A program made the translations under genes and the position numbers. The notes under the pieces were generated by a model, which saw nothing but the letters and a program-made list of their open reading frames with translations, was not told where the DNA came from and did not search any database. From positions 1 to 64,000 of the forward strand of contig CAZKQJ010000005.1 in the NCBI GenBank assembly GCA_964554875.1: 64,000 nt of DNA, read 5' to 3'. The stretch comes from Marispirochaeta sp964554875 (GTDB lineage: Bacteria; Spirochaetota; Spirochaetia; JC444; Marispirochaetaceae). Below, piece by piece: positions 35,831 through 46,000 of this stretch. The first letter of the stretch is position 1; every line of letters begins with the position of its first letter.

Positions 35831-37357
35831 TTACCTGGTTACATTTCGGGAGACCTTGGGCCGTTTACGGGGAAAGGGGTTGATTTTGTCAAACTGCCCG
35901 CTTATGTCATAATACTTTCCTGTGGGTCGGGCAAGCCTGACCTCAAAGTGCAGATGAGGCCCCGTAGAAGCCCCGGTAGATCCTATCTCTCCCAGCTTCT
36001 GATTTACTGCGACTGCGTCTCCAATGTTGAGGGATGTTTTTTCCGCAAGATGTGAATAGAAGGTTCGCCATGAAGTCGCCCTGGGATAGGCCTTGCGAAC
36101 AGTGTCCGTGAGTTCATGTTCAATCTCCAGGGTCCAGCCGTAGCGTTCGTCAAAGCCGTTCCGGGTAACGGTTCCGTCTGCAACAGCAACGACGTCTCCC
36201 GCGGGATTACCGTCCCGGATAATCTCGCCGGCATAGTTGATGAGGCTTATATTCGCGACGTTCATAATATCCACCGCGTAATGGGGCTGATAACCTCCGG
36301 AGCCCATGGGATCGATACGCTTATCCATGAACCCCGAGGTAATCCTGAAGCCCTTGCCGTCATTGGGCCTCCCGGGAACACGAACAGGGTAGACCATATC
36401 GGCAAAGACCGGCTCATACAGGGAAAAGGGAGTTATCTTCTCCTCGCTGGTTGCAAGAAGAATCCTCGCCTGGTACTCCTCGCTGGGCAGCTTGGACATC
36501 TCGTAGATAATTTCACCGTAGCTGGCGGCTTCGAGAATATTCGCCGCAATCAGTCGATAGGCCTCCTTGCGTGCCGGAAGCCGGTAGGTAAATTCTTCCG
36601 CCAGGCGCAGCACATTAATGTAAGCCTGCCGGCGGCTGAATTCGAAATCCCGCTCCTTGTTGGCCAGGGTATCCTTGAGCACCTGAAGATCCAGATCGGC
36701 ATTGGAGATAAAGGACTGAATATTCTCGAACTGTTCTTCCGATTCCATCTGATAGCGGCTGATGGTCTCGTCAATCTCCTGTTTCACCTTGGAGAGGGAT
36801 GTCAGCCGAACGGAAGAAAAAAAGGTAACACCAAGAAGCAGAACAACTCCGGCCGCAAAAGCAGTATGGCTGAGAATACGGGTACGATGAGAACGACTCA
36901 GGGTCCGGAGAATCGACTCGTTCCCTTCAAGGTCAACAGAAAGGTCCTTGCCGGAGGCCTGAAGCTCTTCGGTGTAGTAAAAACCCGATGGAGTGATTGC
37001 TTTATACAGGGCATCAAGCTTTTCATCCAGGTCCTTCAGCTCAGGAAGCAGGTCCTGCAGAAATATCTGCCTGCCGTTCCGCTCCACATTGACGGTTTCC
37101 CAGACCGCATGGCGGTGAAAGGTCCAGCTTCGAAACAGCCGTCCTACCCCGTCCAGGTTCTTTACCATCTCCTGCAACAGGAGAGAATCCCGGTCAAGAA
37201 GAGAGACCACCACGAAATAGCTGCCCCTGCCCCCTTTTCCCAGGCGGCAGGGAACCGAAGGTGATGTATATGAGGAGCCATAGCCCAGACGACGCATCGA
37301 GAATTCGATAACCCGCTGAACCAGAGCATCCCTGGTTGCCTGTTTGTCCTTCTTCAT
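35831..37357 (-). CDS. membrane-anchored M23 metallopeptidase
   Basis: A 508-residue protein. A cytoplasmic N-terminal region of about 165 residues precedes a single membrane helix (ILSHTAFAAGVVLLLGVTFF). A periplasmic coiled coil follows (about 185-245), then a linker and a LytM/M23 domain. Zinc ligands are seen in QPHYAVDIM (near 360) and TGPHLHFEV (near 467). It would cleave peptidoglycan cross-links or activate amidases at the envelope. The long N-terminal cytoplasmic part is unusual for M23 proteins and might couple the enzyme to an internal partner. Confidence 0.9.
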   Translation of the reverse strand: MKKDKQATRDALVQRVIEFSMRRLGYGSSYTSPSVPCRLGKGGRGSYFVVVSLLDRDSLLLQEMVKNLDGVGRLFRSWTFHRHAVWETVNVERNGRQIFLQDLLPELKDLDEKLDALYKAITPSGFYYTEELQASGKDLSVDLEGNESILRTLSRSHRTRILSHTAFAAGVVLLLGVTFFSSVRLTSLSKVKQEIDETISRYQMESEEQFENIQSFISNADLDLQVLKDTLANKERDFEFSRRQAYINVLRLAEEFTYRLPARKEAYRLIAANILEAASYGEIIYEMSKLPSEEYQARILLATSEEKITPFSLYEPVFADMVYPVRVPGRPNDGKGFRITSGFMDKRIDPMGSGGYQPHYAVDIMNVANISLINYAGEIIRDGNPAGDVVAVADGTVTRNGFDERYGWTLEIEHELTDTVRKAYPRATSWRTFYSHLAEKTSLNIGDAVAVNQKLGEIGSTGASTGPHLHFEVRLARPTGKYYDISGQFDKINPFPRKRPKVSRNVTR

Positions 37358-37629
37358 ACTACATACCCCATCCCATTGGGCATCCCTTCATAGAATACAG
37401 AGCTCCGGTCGTCGTTACGGTAATGCTGGTTACGCAAGTGGGCTGCTGTCGGTCGAACCAAATAGTAAGAAAATAGTGCAAGAGTTTCAAGAGTGGGACA
37501 ACACATTAAAGAAAAACATCCATTTAATCCAATAAAATAATTCAGACTGCCAACGACCCCTCTTGCATTTGCAAAAACAACACGATAGCTTGAATAGAAA
37601 ACAGACCACACATCCCAAGGAGAACAGGC

Positions 37630-37974
37630 ATGATTATCAAAGAACAGGAAATGAAAAAAGACACCCAGCAGAACATGCGGGGAGGTAAAGGCAGCATCGA
37701 ACTCAAGTTTCTTGTTGCACCGGAAAAGATGCCCCACGGGCGCATGATCGCGGAAATCACCATTCCCGTGGGTGCGAGCATCGGGGAGCACGAACACGTA
37801 AACGAAACTGAGTACTACATCATCACCGAGGGTGAAGGAACCGTCCGGGATAACGGAACCGACCAGCCCGTAAAGGCGGGAGAAGTGGTAATGACCCCCA
37901 ACGGTTCCACCCACAGCATCGAGAATACCGGATCGACTACCCTGAAGATGATCGCCGTAATTATCCTCGATTAA
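37630..37974 (+). CDS. cupin-domain protein
   Basis: A 114-residue single-domain cupin. The metal motif is complete: His54-x-His56-x4-Glu61-x6-Gly68, with the second motif NGSTHSIENTG supplying His95. A GGAG site precedes the ATG. Such proteins bind a transition metal and act in small-molecule turnover, but the substrate is unknown. The 270 bp upstream holds no recognisable gene. Its 3' end overlaps the aminotransferase gene by 14 nt, convergently. Confidence 0.88.
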   Translation: MIIKEQEMKKDTQQNMRGGKGSIELKFLVAPEKMPHGRMIAEITIPVGASIGEHEHVNETEYYIITEGEGTVRDNGTDQPVKAGEVVMTPNGSTHSIENTGSTTLKMIAVIILD

Positions 37975-39133
37975 AAGCCTCTTTTATCCTCCCGAGCCCC
38001 TCCTCCAGGAGGGTCCGGGGGGCCGCAAAATTGAGACGCATAAAGCCTGACCCTCCGGTACCGAAACTCACCCCGGGATTAAGTCCCACTTTAGCCTGCC
38101 GGGCAAAAAAGCGCGCCAGTTCAGAATCATTCATCCCCGTCTCTCGGCAATCCAGCCAGGAAAGGAAGGTGGCCTCCGGCAGGTTCGCCCGGACACCCGG
38201 GCACTCAGCGGCAAAAAACTCCGCTGTCAGTCGGCGGTTTGCGTCAAGATATTCAATCAGTTCACCGAGCCACTCATCACAGTCAGTAAAGGCCGCCCGC
38301 AGGGCGCACAGGCCGAAGAGATTCGGGTGTCCCGTAATTGCTCCGAGGGACTTTTTAAAAGCTCTTCTGAGTGCCGGATCTTCAATAATGGTAACGGATG
38401 TTGCGAGCCCCGCTACATTGAAGGTCTTGGAAGCGGCAATGCAGCTTATGGTCCTTTGCCGGGCTTCCTCGTTCAGGCCGGCAAGGGGAATGTGCTCGTT
38501 TTCAGGATAGACGATCTCTCCGTGAATCTCGTCCGAAATCAATGTCAGCTCATGACGAGAGGCTAACTGAACCAGGGACTCCAGTTCCGACCGGGACCAG
38601 ACCCGTCCCACCGGATTGTGGGGGCTGCATAGAAGAAGTATCTTCGCGTCCCGGGCCTTCTCTTCCAGGTCCACAAAATCGATCTCCCAGCGTCCTTCCT
38701 CATCACAGAGGAGGGGACTCTCTACAATTCTGCGGCCCTCTTCCCGAACAAGGGAGAAAAAGGGGGGATACACCGGCGGCATAACCAGGACCCCGTCTCC
38801 CGGTTCCGTACAGGCACGTAGCGCAACAGCCATTGCCGGAACGACCCCTGGGGTAAAGATCAGGTCCTCTTTAGCCAGGTTCCAGCCGTACAGACGCCGC
38901 ATCCGTCCCAGTACCGCTTTGACGGTTAAACCATCGGCTTCGGTATAACCGTACACCGGGTGCTCCACCCTTTCAGTCAATGCGCGTATAAGCGGCCCCG
39001 GGGCGGGAAAATCCATGTCCGCCACCCACATGGGAAGAACATCACTACCGCCGTAGAGCTTTTCGGTAAGCTCCCATTTAATCGACCCGCTTCCCCGGCG
39101 GTCGATAATCTCGTCAAAGAGGGATTGTCTCAT
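37961..39133 (-). CDS. MalY/PatB-type PLP-dependent aminotransferase / C-S lyase
   Basis: About 390 residues from ATG 39133. The N-terminus FDEIIDRRGSGSIKWE and LPMWVADMDFP are typical of the MalY/PatB cystathionine beta-lyase group. The PLP lysine is in CIAASKTFNVAGL. LLCSPHNPVGRVW and the LISDEIHGEIVY Asp are also seen. The longer frame upstream to 39379 is dropped because the extra residues are unlike the family and would overlap the divergent gene. Likely reactions are beta-elimination of cystathionine or cysteine, or transamination. Confidence 0.93.
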   Translation of the reverse strand: MRQSLFDEIIDRRGSGSIKWELTEKLYGGSDVLPMWVADMDFPAPGPLIRALTERVEHPVYGYTEADGLTVKAVLGRMRRLYGWNLAKEDLIFTPGVVPAMAVALRACTEPGDGVLVMPPVYPPFFSLVREEGRRIVESPLLCDEEGRWEIDFVDLEEKARDAKILLLCSPHNPVGRVWSRSELESLVQLASRHELTLISDEIHGEIVYPENEHIPLAGLNEEARQRTISCIAASKTFNVAGLATSVTIIEDPALRRAFKKSLGAITGHPNLFGLCALRAAFTDCDEWLGELIEYLDANRRLTAEFFAAECPGVRANLPEATFLSWLDCRETGMNDSELARFFARQAKVGLNPGVSFGTGGSGFMRLNFAAPRTLLEEGLGRIKEAFNRG

Positions 39134-39243
39134 AGGCCCATAGTAGCCGTGAAGGACCCCGGGGTAAAGCGCAGGACGGGAGGGTTTTCGTCTCTTCACC
39201 AAAAAGAGAGTTCCCGGTATACTGGCAGAGCACTGGAGGATGA

Positions 39244-39828
39244 ATGCACCGCTTATACGATGAAAAAGACTGCGTCTACAAAGGCGCCTCCATAAACGAA
39301 ACCATCGATTACTATTTCGAGAGCCATGAGCAGATACCCGGAGCCAGAAATCAGCTGAATGCCGCCTTGAGCCAGGCAAAAAAGAGCGGAGAGAAGGTAA
39401 TCTCCGGGAAAACAGGTCTGACCGCCGCCTGGGACAACCGGAACCAGGAGTACCTGCTGATCGCCAAGAATGAATACAACCCCGCCAACCTCGCGGCCGC
39501 CCTTTTTGATCTTCTGGTGGAGGACCCCGGCGCTGTCGAGCTGGAGGACTCCCTGAAGGACGTGGATATACTTATAGACCGCTACATCGGCCGCATCGAG
39601 CAGATGGAGGAGCTTGACTTCAGCACCGAGAAGGCCACCCTGAAAAAGCTTATGCGGACCCTGAGGGAGAGCCTTCACCTGGTGGATGAGACGGAGCTTA
39701 CGGACGCCGAAATGGAACGCCTCTCCGACCAGATCGACCAGGAGTTCTACGCCCCCGCGGCGGAGCTGCTTGAAAAGATTCTCGAGCGGGTGGCGATTCC
39801 CCTGAAACTGGCGAACGCGGAGAACTAG
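39244..39828 (+). CDS. unknown helical acidic protein
   Basis: A 194-residue soluble, largely alpha-helical protein with no family I recognise. It opens MHRLYDEKDCVYKGASINETIDYYFE and contains a long acidic helical stretch (LDFSTEKATLKKLMRTLRESLHLVDE). The ATG at 39244 lies 4 nt after GGAGG. The stop overlaps that of the convergent HD-domain gene by 4 nt. Confidence 0.72.
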   Translation: MHRLYDEKDCVYKGASINETIDYYFESHEQIPGARNQLNAALSQAKKSGEKVISGKTGLTAAWDNRNQEYLLIAKNEYNPANLAAALFDLLVEDPGAVELEDSLKDVDILIDRYIGRIEQMEELDFSTEKATLKKLMRTLRESLHLVDETELTDAEMERLSDQIDQEFYAPAAELLEKILERVAIPLKLANAEN

Positions 39829-40409
39829 CTCTCCGCGACGCTCCCGGCAAGGCCGATCTGGTCCGCCGCCGGGCGCATTCCCGCGATGGTCTCGGAAATA
39901 AGCTCCGAGAGTTCCATCCCCAGCATCTGTGCACCTTTTGCTATAATCTCCCGGTCTGCTCCTGCGGCAAAAGCCTTCTGATTCCACTTTTTCTTAACCG
40001 ATTTCGCGTTCATATCCAGAATACTCTTCGAAGGCCGCACCAGGGCTGTGGCGGTTACCAATCCTGTAAGCTCGTCAGTGGCAAAGAGGACCTTTTCCAT
40101 ATCGCTTATCGGCTCTACATCGGTAACGATACCCCAACCGTGGCTCACCACCGCTCGAACGAGCTCCTCCGGCCAACCCCTTTCGTTGAGAACTTCCTCC
40201 GTCTTTTTGCAGTGATCTTCCGGCCATTTTTCGTAGTCCAGGTCATGGACAAGCCCCACAAGCCCCCATACCTCAGGATCCCCTCCAAAACGGGTAGCAA
40301 AATGGCGCATAACCGCTTCCACGCTGAGGGCATGCTTTATCAGGCTTTCGCGCTGGTTGAATTCGGTTAACAACGCATAAGCTTCATCTCGTGTCGGATA
40401 GTCGGACAT
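39825..40409 (-). CDS. HD-domain hydrolase
   Basis: A 194-residue metal-dependent phosphohydrolase of the small HD family. The histidine upstream is in LIKHALSVEAVM, the HD pair in VGLVHDLDYEKWPEDH, then AVVSHGWG and the late Asp in LFATDELTGLV. Close relatives are annotated as HDIG-domain proteins acting on nucleotides or phosphate esters; the substrate is not evident here. It is divergent from galU. Confidence 0.9.
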   Translation of the reverse strand: MSDYPTRDEAYALLTEFNQRESLIKHALSVEAVMRHFATRFGGDPEVWGLVGLVHDLDYEKWPEDHCKKTEEVLNERGWPEELVRAVVSHGWGIVTDVEPISDMEKVLFATDELTGLVTATALVRPSKSILDMNAKSVKKKWNQKAFAAGADREIIAKGAQMLGMELSELISETIAGMRPAADQIGLAGSVAES

Positions 40410-40505
40410 AGCTGCGGACTCCTTTCAGATTGAATTATCGATCGGGACGATTCTATCACATTACGCTTGCCGTCGCACGTCCCCGCGGGGTATGCTTGAA
40501 AGCGT

Positions 40506-41357
40506 ATGAAAGGTGTAATTGTCGCCGCGGGCTACGGGACCCGCTTTTTACCGGTAACCAAAACAATCCCCAAAGAAATGCTGCCCCTGATCGACCGACC
40601 GGCCATCGACTTTATCATGGACGAGTTCGCCGCAGCGGGCGTTCGCGAGGTTCTCATAATCAGCTCCCGCAGAAAAAAATCCCTGGAGGATTACTTTGAC
40701 AGGGAGGTCGAGCTGGAATCGGTCTTCACAAAAGAGAAGGCCACAGACAAACTCGCAAAAATTAAACCGCCTGACATGAAGGTATTCTTTACCCGCCAGA
40801 AACAGATGCGCGGTACCGGAGACGCCCTGCTCTGCGCCCGCCCTTTTTGCGGCGACCAGCCTTTTATTGTCGCCTACCCCGACGATCTGCACTTCGGTGA
40901 GGTACCCCTGGCGCGACAGCTTGTCTCGGTCTACGAAAAGACCGGCTGTTCGGTCATGTCCGCCCTTCACGACCCGCCGAACCTGGAACGTTACGGGGTC
41001 CTGGCGCTGGCTCCCGATGGCCTGCACATTACCGATATTGTGGAAAAACCCGCCCCGGGAACCGAACCGAGCAGGGAGGCTTCCATCGGCCGTTTTCTCT
41101 TTACACCGGATATATTTGATTACCTGGAGGCCGGCTGGCAGAGACACCTGACGGGAGCCAATCCGGAAAGTGAGTACTTCCACGTTTACGCCTTAAAAAA
41201 GTTGATGGATGCGGGGAAGGTCGTCTACCACCCCATAGAGGGAGAACGCCTGGACACCGGTGCCCCGGCGGGCTATCTGCGAGCCCTGCTGCGTTACGCG
41301 GCAAAGGAACCCGATCTGGCGGCGGAGATACGGAGGGCAGCCGCGAAGCTGGGGTAA
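40506..41357 (+). CDS. galU: UTP-glucose-1-phosphate uridylyltransferase
   Basis: A 283-residue nucleotidyltransferase making UDP-glucose. The start is the GalU signature KGVIVAAGYGTRFLPVTKTIPKEMLPL. RGTGDALLCARPF, AYPDDLHFGE and IVEKPAPGTEPS follow at the expected spacing. Its ribosome-binding site is weak. UDP-glucose would feed surface polysaccharide or glycoconjugate synthesis; the GT2 gene of the surface operon lies downstream on the opposite strand. Confidence 0.95.
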   Translation: MKGVIVAAGYGTRFLPVTKTIPKEMLPLIDRPAIDFIMDEFAAAGVREVLIISSRRKKSLEDYFDREVELESVFTKEKATDKLAKIKPPDMKVFFTRQKQMRGTGDALLCARPFCGDQPFIVAYPDDLHFGEVPLARQLVSVYEKTGCSVMSALHDPPNLERYGVLALAPDGLHITDIVEKPAPGTEPSREASIGRFLFTPDIFDYLEAGWQRHLTGANPESEYFHVYALKKLMDAGKVVYHPIEGERLDTGAPAGYLRALLRYAAKEPDLAAEIRRAAAKLG

Positions 41358-41692
41358 AACAGTTCATAGCCACCCGCTCCCGCTTGATTAAGAGGATTGA
41401 AGAGGATTTCTTTATCTGAATCTGATCTTGTATATTTTGGATCTGAGAAGAAATCTCCGTGCTCTCTGAGCCTCAATGGCGATTCTCCCCAATCCTTCCT
41501 ATCCTGTACATCTTTGGTAGTGTTCACAGTCGTGGGGATGAACAGTGTGCGACGTTCGAGACTTGCCGGGAATCTGGAAAAAACCCCGTTTCCCAGCGTA
41601 TTACTCCGCATTTTTTCTTTGCTGGCAAATATTTTACTTCCGATTCATCCCCACGATTCGGGACAGTACATACATCTTCGCTCTACTTTTCC
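41358..41692. repeat. gene-free stretch with repeat-like and element-end sequences
   Basis: No gene is seen. Two things stand out. ATCCCCACGATTCGGGACA at 41647-41665 nearly repeats the motif at 35-53. TCGTGGGGATGAA at 41530-41542 is the exact reverse complement of TTCATCCCCACGA at 41644-41656, so two opposed ends enclose about 100 bp. The left half (41400-41520), read on the minus strand, contains ACAAAGATGTACAGGATAGG, related to the ACAGGATGGGAA arm of the hairpin at 56875. I read this as a decayed or miniature mobile element beside an intergenic repeat. Confidence 0.45.
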
Positions 41693-42529
41693 TCAGCTTG
41701 AAAAATGTTCCAAACGTTCCAGCCTGTCGTAGAATCCCCGGACCTCTTCATTCCGTCCCCGCTTAATGGCGCCCACCGACCAGATCCGGAGTTTCCTTTC
41801 AAGCATGGACAGGGACTCAGGACGGCGATCCTGCGGCAGGCGTTCCTGCTCCAGCAGCCGGAAAAGGGCTTCTATGCGGAACTCTTCAATCTGGCCGTGT
41901 TTTTCCGAAAGCTGCTCCCAATCCCCAGCTCTCTTAATCGTAAGGACTTCATCAATATAGGCTACAGGGTAGCGGCTGGTCAGTCGCAGCCAGAATTCGT
42001 AATCCTCCGCCACCTCAAGGGACTCATCGAAACCGCCGAGTTCCTTGAAGACGGATGTACGCATCAGCACCGTGGAGGGGCCTATGGTGCACTTCCAGAG
42101 GGCGTCGGCAAAAACATCACCTGTCCGGGCATGCTTCTGCCCCTTCTGGCTGACCGTTTTTACTCCCCGCCGCCAGAGCTCGCGGGTGTGGATCAGAGGT
42201 ACATCCGGCTGCGCATCCAGCAGAGGTATCTGGCGGGAGAGTTTTTCCGGCTGCCAGAGGTCGTCGGAATCGAGAAAGGCGAGGAATTCACCCCGGGCAG
42301 CCTCCACGCCGCGGTTGCGTACTGCCCCGGGCATTCCGCAGCGGGGAATCGGCAGATAGCGTATATCTGCTTCGTTTTTAACCAAGAAGGTTTCGTCCTC
42401 AGAAGCGTCATCGACGACAATCAGTTCATAGTCAGTGTAAGACTGCGCTCTTACCGATTCGATTGCTTCCAGCAGCAGGGGGTAACGGTTGTTGGTGGGG
42501 ATGATGATGGAGACCTTCGGAGGATTCAC
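41693..42529 (-). CDS. GT2 family glycosyltransferase
   Basis: A 278-residue GT-A enzyme. The nucleotide-sugar site opens with VSIIIPTNNRYPLLLEAIESV and ELIVVDDASEDET; the metal motif is FLAFLDSDDLW. GAVRNRGVEAARGEF and EDYEFWLRLTSRYPVAYIDE are typical of cell-surface GT2 enzymes. No membrane segment. It lies 24 nt downstream of the small lipoprotein gene in the surface-protein cluster, so it may glycosylate a product of that operon, which is inference. Confidence 0.93.
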   Translation of the reverse strand: MNPPKVSIIIPTNNRYPLLLEAIESVRAQSYTDYELIVVDDASEDETFLVKNEADIRYLPIPRCGMPGAVRNRGVEAARGEFLAFLDSDDLWQPEKLSRQIPLLDAQPDVPLIHTRELWRRGVKTVSQKGQKHARTGDVFADALWKCTIGPSTVLMRTSVFKELGGFDESLEVAEDYEFWLRLTSRYPVAYIDEVLTIKRAGDWEQLSEKHGQIEEFRIEALFRLLEQERLPQDRRPESLSMLERKLRIWSVGAIKRGRNEEVRGFYDRLERLEHFSS

Positions 42530-42553
42530 GCCGGCTAACCAGATCCGGATGTC

Positions 42554-43024
42554 CTATTGGACGGGAAGCGAAAAGTCGATAAAAAGAGTATACCCGGTTT
42601 CAATACCTGCACCCGGATTGGTATATGTCGCAGGAGTCGTTACAAGTCTCCGGATAGTCTTCGGAGGATAATCGTGGAGCTCCTCATAGTACACCCGCAT
42701 TACAATACTCTCTCCCGTGTCGACATCTGCCCTTACCGCCGCCCGTCGCAGCAGGGTACTGGCATAATCCAGTACTTCCGTTTCAGATCGAGAGGCAGGA
42801 AACGATGCTGCAGTCTCGTTGAAAATATCGAGAGATGTAACAAGATCAGTATAGATAATATCACCACCCCCAGCCGGATCGCCTTCAACTTCGATGGTCA
42901 CAATACATTCCGTCGGCACTGAAGTGGCAACATCATCGGAACAGGAGAACAGCACTGTCAGTAGCAGGGCTGTTGTTGCAGCACAGATCATGTGTTTTGT
43001 TCCGGGCAGAAATATCCTGCTCAT
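42554..43024 (-). CDS. lipoprotein of unknown function coupled to the giant surface protein
   Basis: A 156-residue lipoprotein; the lipobox VLFSC lies near residue 28, after a basic start. The mature domain is beta-rich, with CIVTIEVEGDPAGGGDIIYTDL, a helix with AASTLLRRAAV-like composition and a C-terminal GYTLFIDFSLPVQ strand. No family is recognised. Its start overlaps the stop of the 2884-residue protein gene (ATGA), so the two are translationally coupled, suggesting a dedicated partner or anchor. Confidence 0.8.
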   Translation of the reverse strand: MSRIFLPGTKHMICAATTALLLTVLFSCSDDVATSVPTECIVTIEVEGDPAGGGDIIYTDLVTSLDIFNETAASFPASRSETEVLDYASTLLRRAAVRADVDTGESIVMRVYYEELHDYPPKTIRRLVTTPATYTNPGAGIETGYTLFIDFSLPVQ

Positions 43025-46000
43025 TTAACCACCATTACCTTTCTGTACTCGTCGAATCCGGGGCCGACAACACGAATAAAGTATATACCCCGGGCTACGA
43101 CCCGTCCGCTCCGGTTTCTTCCGTTCCAGGTGGTAGAGTATTCACCTGCGGTCTTGCGGGCCCGTTCTATGACATTGACCAGGTCTCCCGCCAGATCGAA
43201 CACCGTTATGGTAACCAGACCGGAGTTCTCCATAACATAATGGAGGGTAGCTTTTTCTCCCTGCTCGGGATTAATAACATTGTTGAATATACTCACCCTG
43301 GCAGTCTGCTTGACAAGGTCCTGGATCCGGAAACTCCATGGACGTACAGAACGGTACCAGTCGGAGGCATTGGGCTGCTCAAGTCTGGCAACATACAGGG
43401 GATTTGCACCTGTCAGTTTGAAGAAGAAATCAAGCTGTACCCCTGTTCGTATATCCACATCTCCGGAAGGAAATGTAAACTGCCACAGATTATCACTGCC
43501 CGAAGGATGAGCTGAACCGGTAATACTCCGTGTGCTGGCGTCAGGATAGGGAAAAGGAACGAGTCCGTTGGAATCAGCACTCTCCGGAAGCCATAACGAA
43601 TCACTGGTATAGTTTGCCGGGACATTACCGTCAAAAAGAATTTCCGGTGTCGATCCAAGAGGAGCCAGATCGGGATGAACGGAGGCTTCCAGCAGAATGT
43701 CATCATCCTGCAGGAAGGCAGAACCGTCGAAACTCCGAATGAGGCCCAAACCGCCCCGTTCCGGGCTGATGGAAGTACCATCGCTGGCCCAGACCGGATT
43801 CACAAGACCGCCGCCGGATATTCCCAGCCCCAGATCGGAGATTCTGTTTGTCCCGTCAGCCAGTGCATTGGGCCCGTCAGGCTGGTCTGCCCATACCGGA
43901 GCTACATCCAGCGGATCCGGTGCATTGTCATCTATGTTCGCGAAGGTCAGCAGGGATCCGTCTGCAATATCAGTTGCACTCACCGGGGAAGCCATGGTCA
44001 GCAGGACCTCCTGCCCTCCGCCGGATCCTGAAACAGTCGAAATTGTTGATACGGTGTTACCTGCGGGACCTGATATATCGATCTCGGGGACAAGAGCCCC
44101 TCCGACACCACTGCCGTATACTGATTCGGAAAAATGTATAAACACTTCATTCTTCCCGGGCACTGCAAGGGTATAGCCTACAACAGGGTCGGCATCATCC
44201 CAGGGGACTTCCGGATTCCCGGCACCCTTCGGGGGCTCATGAACTACCTGGTAGATACTTGTCGCTGAATCTCGAAGTTCTCCTGAATCGAGAATGTACC
44301 ATGAAGGCCTTGCATCCGTATCCGGGTATGATTTTTCTTCGAGACGGATCCAGAATACCCGATCATTCGGACTCGCACCCGTATCTACCGGTCCGGACTG
44401 CTCATAACCGTCGACGATAACCTCGAAATCAGTAAAGTTATCATCCAGGTTGACCGGTACAACCACCTCAATAATATCGATCCTGCCGTTCCCGTTGGTA
44501 TCCCGGGTAAAACTGTCGGAAACATAGATAAAGCGAAGCCAGTCTATACAATCATGGACATAGGTATCAGCAGGGACATTGAGCGCGGGAACGGCGTGGC
44601 TGAACCATACATCAACATACTGCATATCCAGCGCAGCAGTACCGTCAATATCGAGTGTCCAGTGTGGGGGGGCGGTATCATCCGTGGACCTCAGGGTTAT
44701 CCAGCTTGTGGTATAGGTCCTGAGAGACCAAATGTCTTCTGATTCAGGGTCCCCGCCGTTCGGTGGATCGGTGTTGTCCCCCCGGACCTGAAATCTTCCT
44801 CCCGCAGCAATACTCTGGGTAGAGCCGGAGGCAATCTGAATAATCTTACCCAGCACTCCATCAGACAGGTCAGTTTCAATCGTATCGTCGGCAACAAAAT
44901 TATAAAATGTATTATCCCCGGAGATTAACGCATCCGCAAGTCCGAAATACTGGACAGTCCCGTTCCCATGGGCAAACGTGCCGCCTGCAGCGCCGTTAAA
45001 ATCTCCCTGAATGCGGATAAGGTTCCCGTTTCCGTTCAGGGTACCTGACTGCAGGACAAGGTCGCCATTGATAGTGATTGTGGCAGGATTTACCAGGAAG
45101 GTTCCTGTGCCGTTGATTGCAAGATTGTAGAAATCAACCAGACGAACCGTACCGTTGTTGCCTGTGTAAACTGTCCTTCCGGCTGCAGTATCAGCGTTAG
45201 TGATGCTCTGGGTTATCTGGGTACCCGCAAGATGAAACTCATCCGTGTCCGCATTGAAGTCGATTGTATCAATGGTAAAATTCCGAGCTGCCGCATCGAG
45301 GGTGGATGCGCCCGTTATGGTCAGGATGTTATCTACATAAAGATCGGATGTTATCAGCGTGGCTGTTGTTCCGGCACTTACAGTCAGGTTATGGAACCTC
45401 CCGTCGGTCCCTCCGGCATTTACCTGCTGGGTGGTACCGTCAAGAACAACAGTACCTGTTCCTGCAGTAAAACTTCCCCCCGTGTTCGTCCAGTTCCCTC
45501 CAAGGTTAATCTGCTGATCATTCGCTTCAAAGGTTCCCGATACCAGCGACAGCGTTCCGTCTACATCCAAAGCATTTGCCAACGTTATCGGCCCTGTCGC
45601 TGTGTTTATCGTCAGGTTATTAAAGGCATTCACCGTCGCCACGCCCGGCGCCGTTCCGTCAAAGATTACCGTTCCGGTTCCGGCTGCAAACACCGCCGCA
45701 GTCTCGTTCCAGTCGCCGGCCACGGTGACCGTCTGCCCGTTGTCGGTGAAGACCCCCGAGCTCAGAGTTACAGATCCGTTTACATCAACGTCTCCCGTCC
45801 CGTTATAGGAGCCGCCGGATATCAGGAGGTCTCCAGCTATTGTTGTAGCCCCGGATTCGGTATACCCTCCGGCGCTTATTGATAAATTACCCGTACTTAC
45901 ATCTACCGTTCCATCCCCACTGAAGCCGGATCCTGCATTCTGTATTGTTAGATCCCCATCCGTTACATCCACCGCTCCAGGCGTGTTCACCACCAGGGAA

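Noticed and set aside
37358..37629. Gene-free 270 bp upstream of the cupin with a plus-strand frame running out of the M23 gene
   Set aside because: The frame has no start signal and no recognisable domain; only a weak promoter-like TTGCAT...TAGCTT pair is seen.
39134..39379. N-terminal extension of the MalY-type aminotransferase
   Set aside because: Unlike any family member and overlaps the divergent gene with its own ribosome-binding site.
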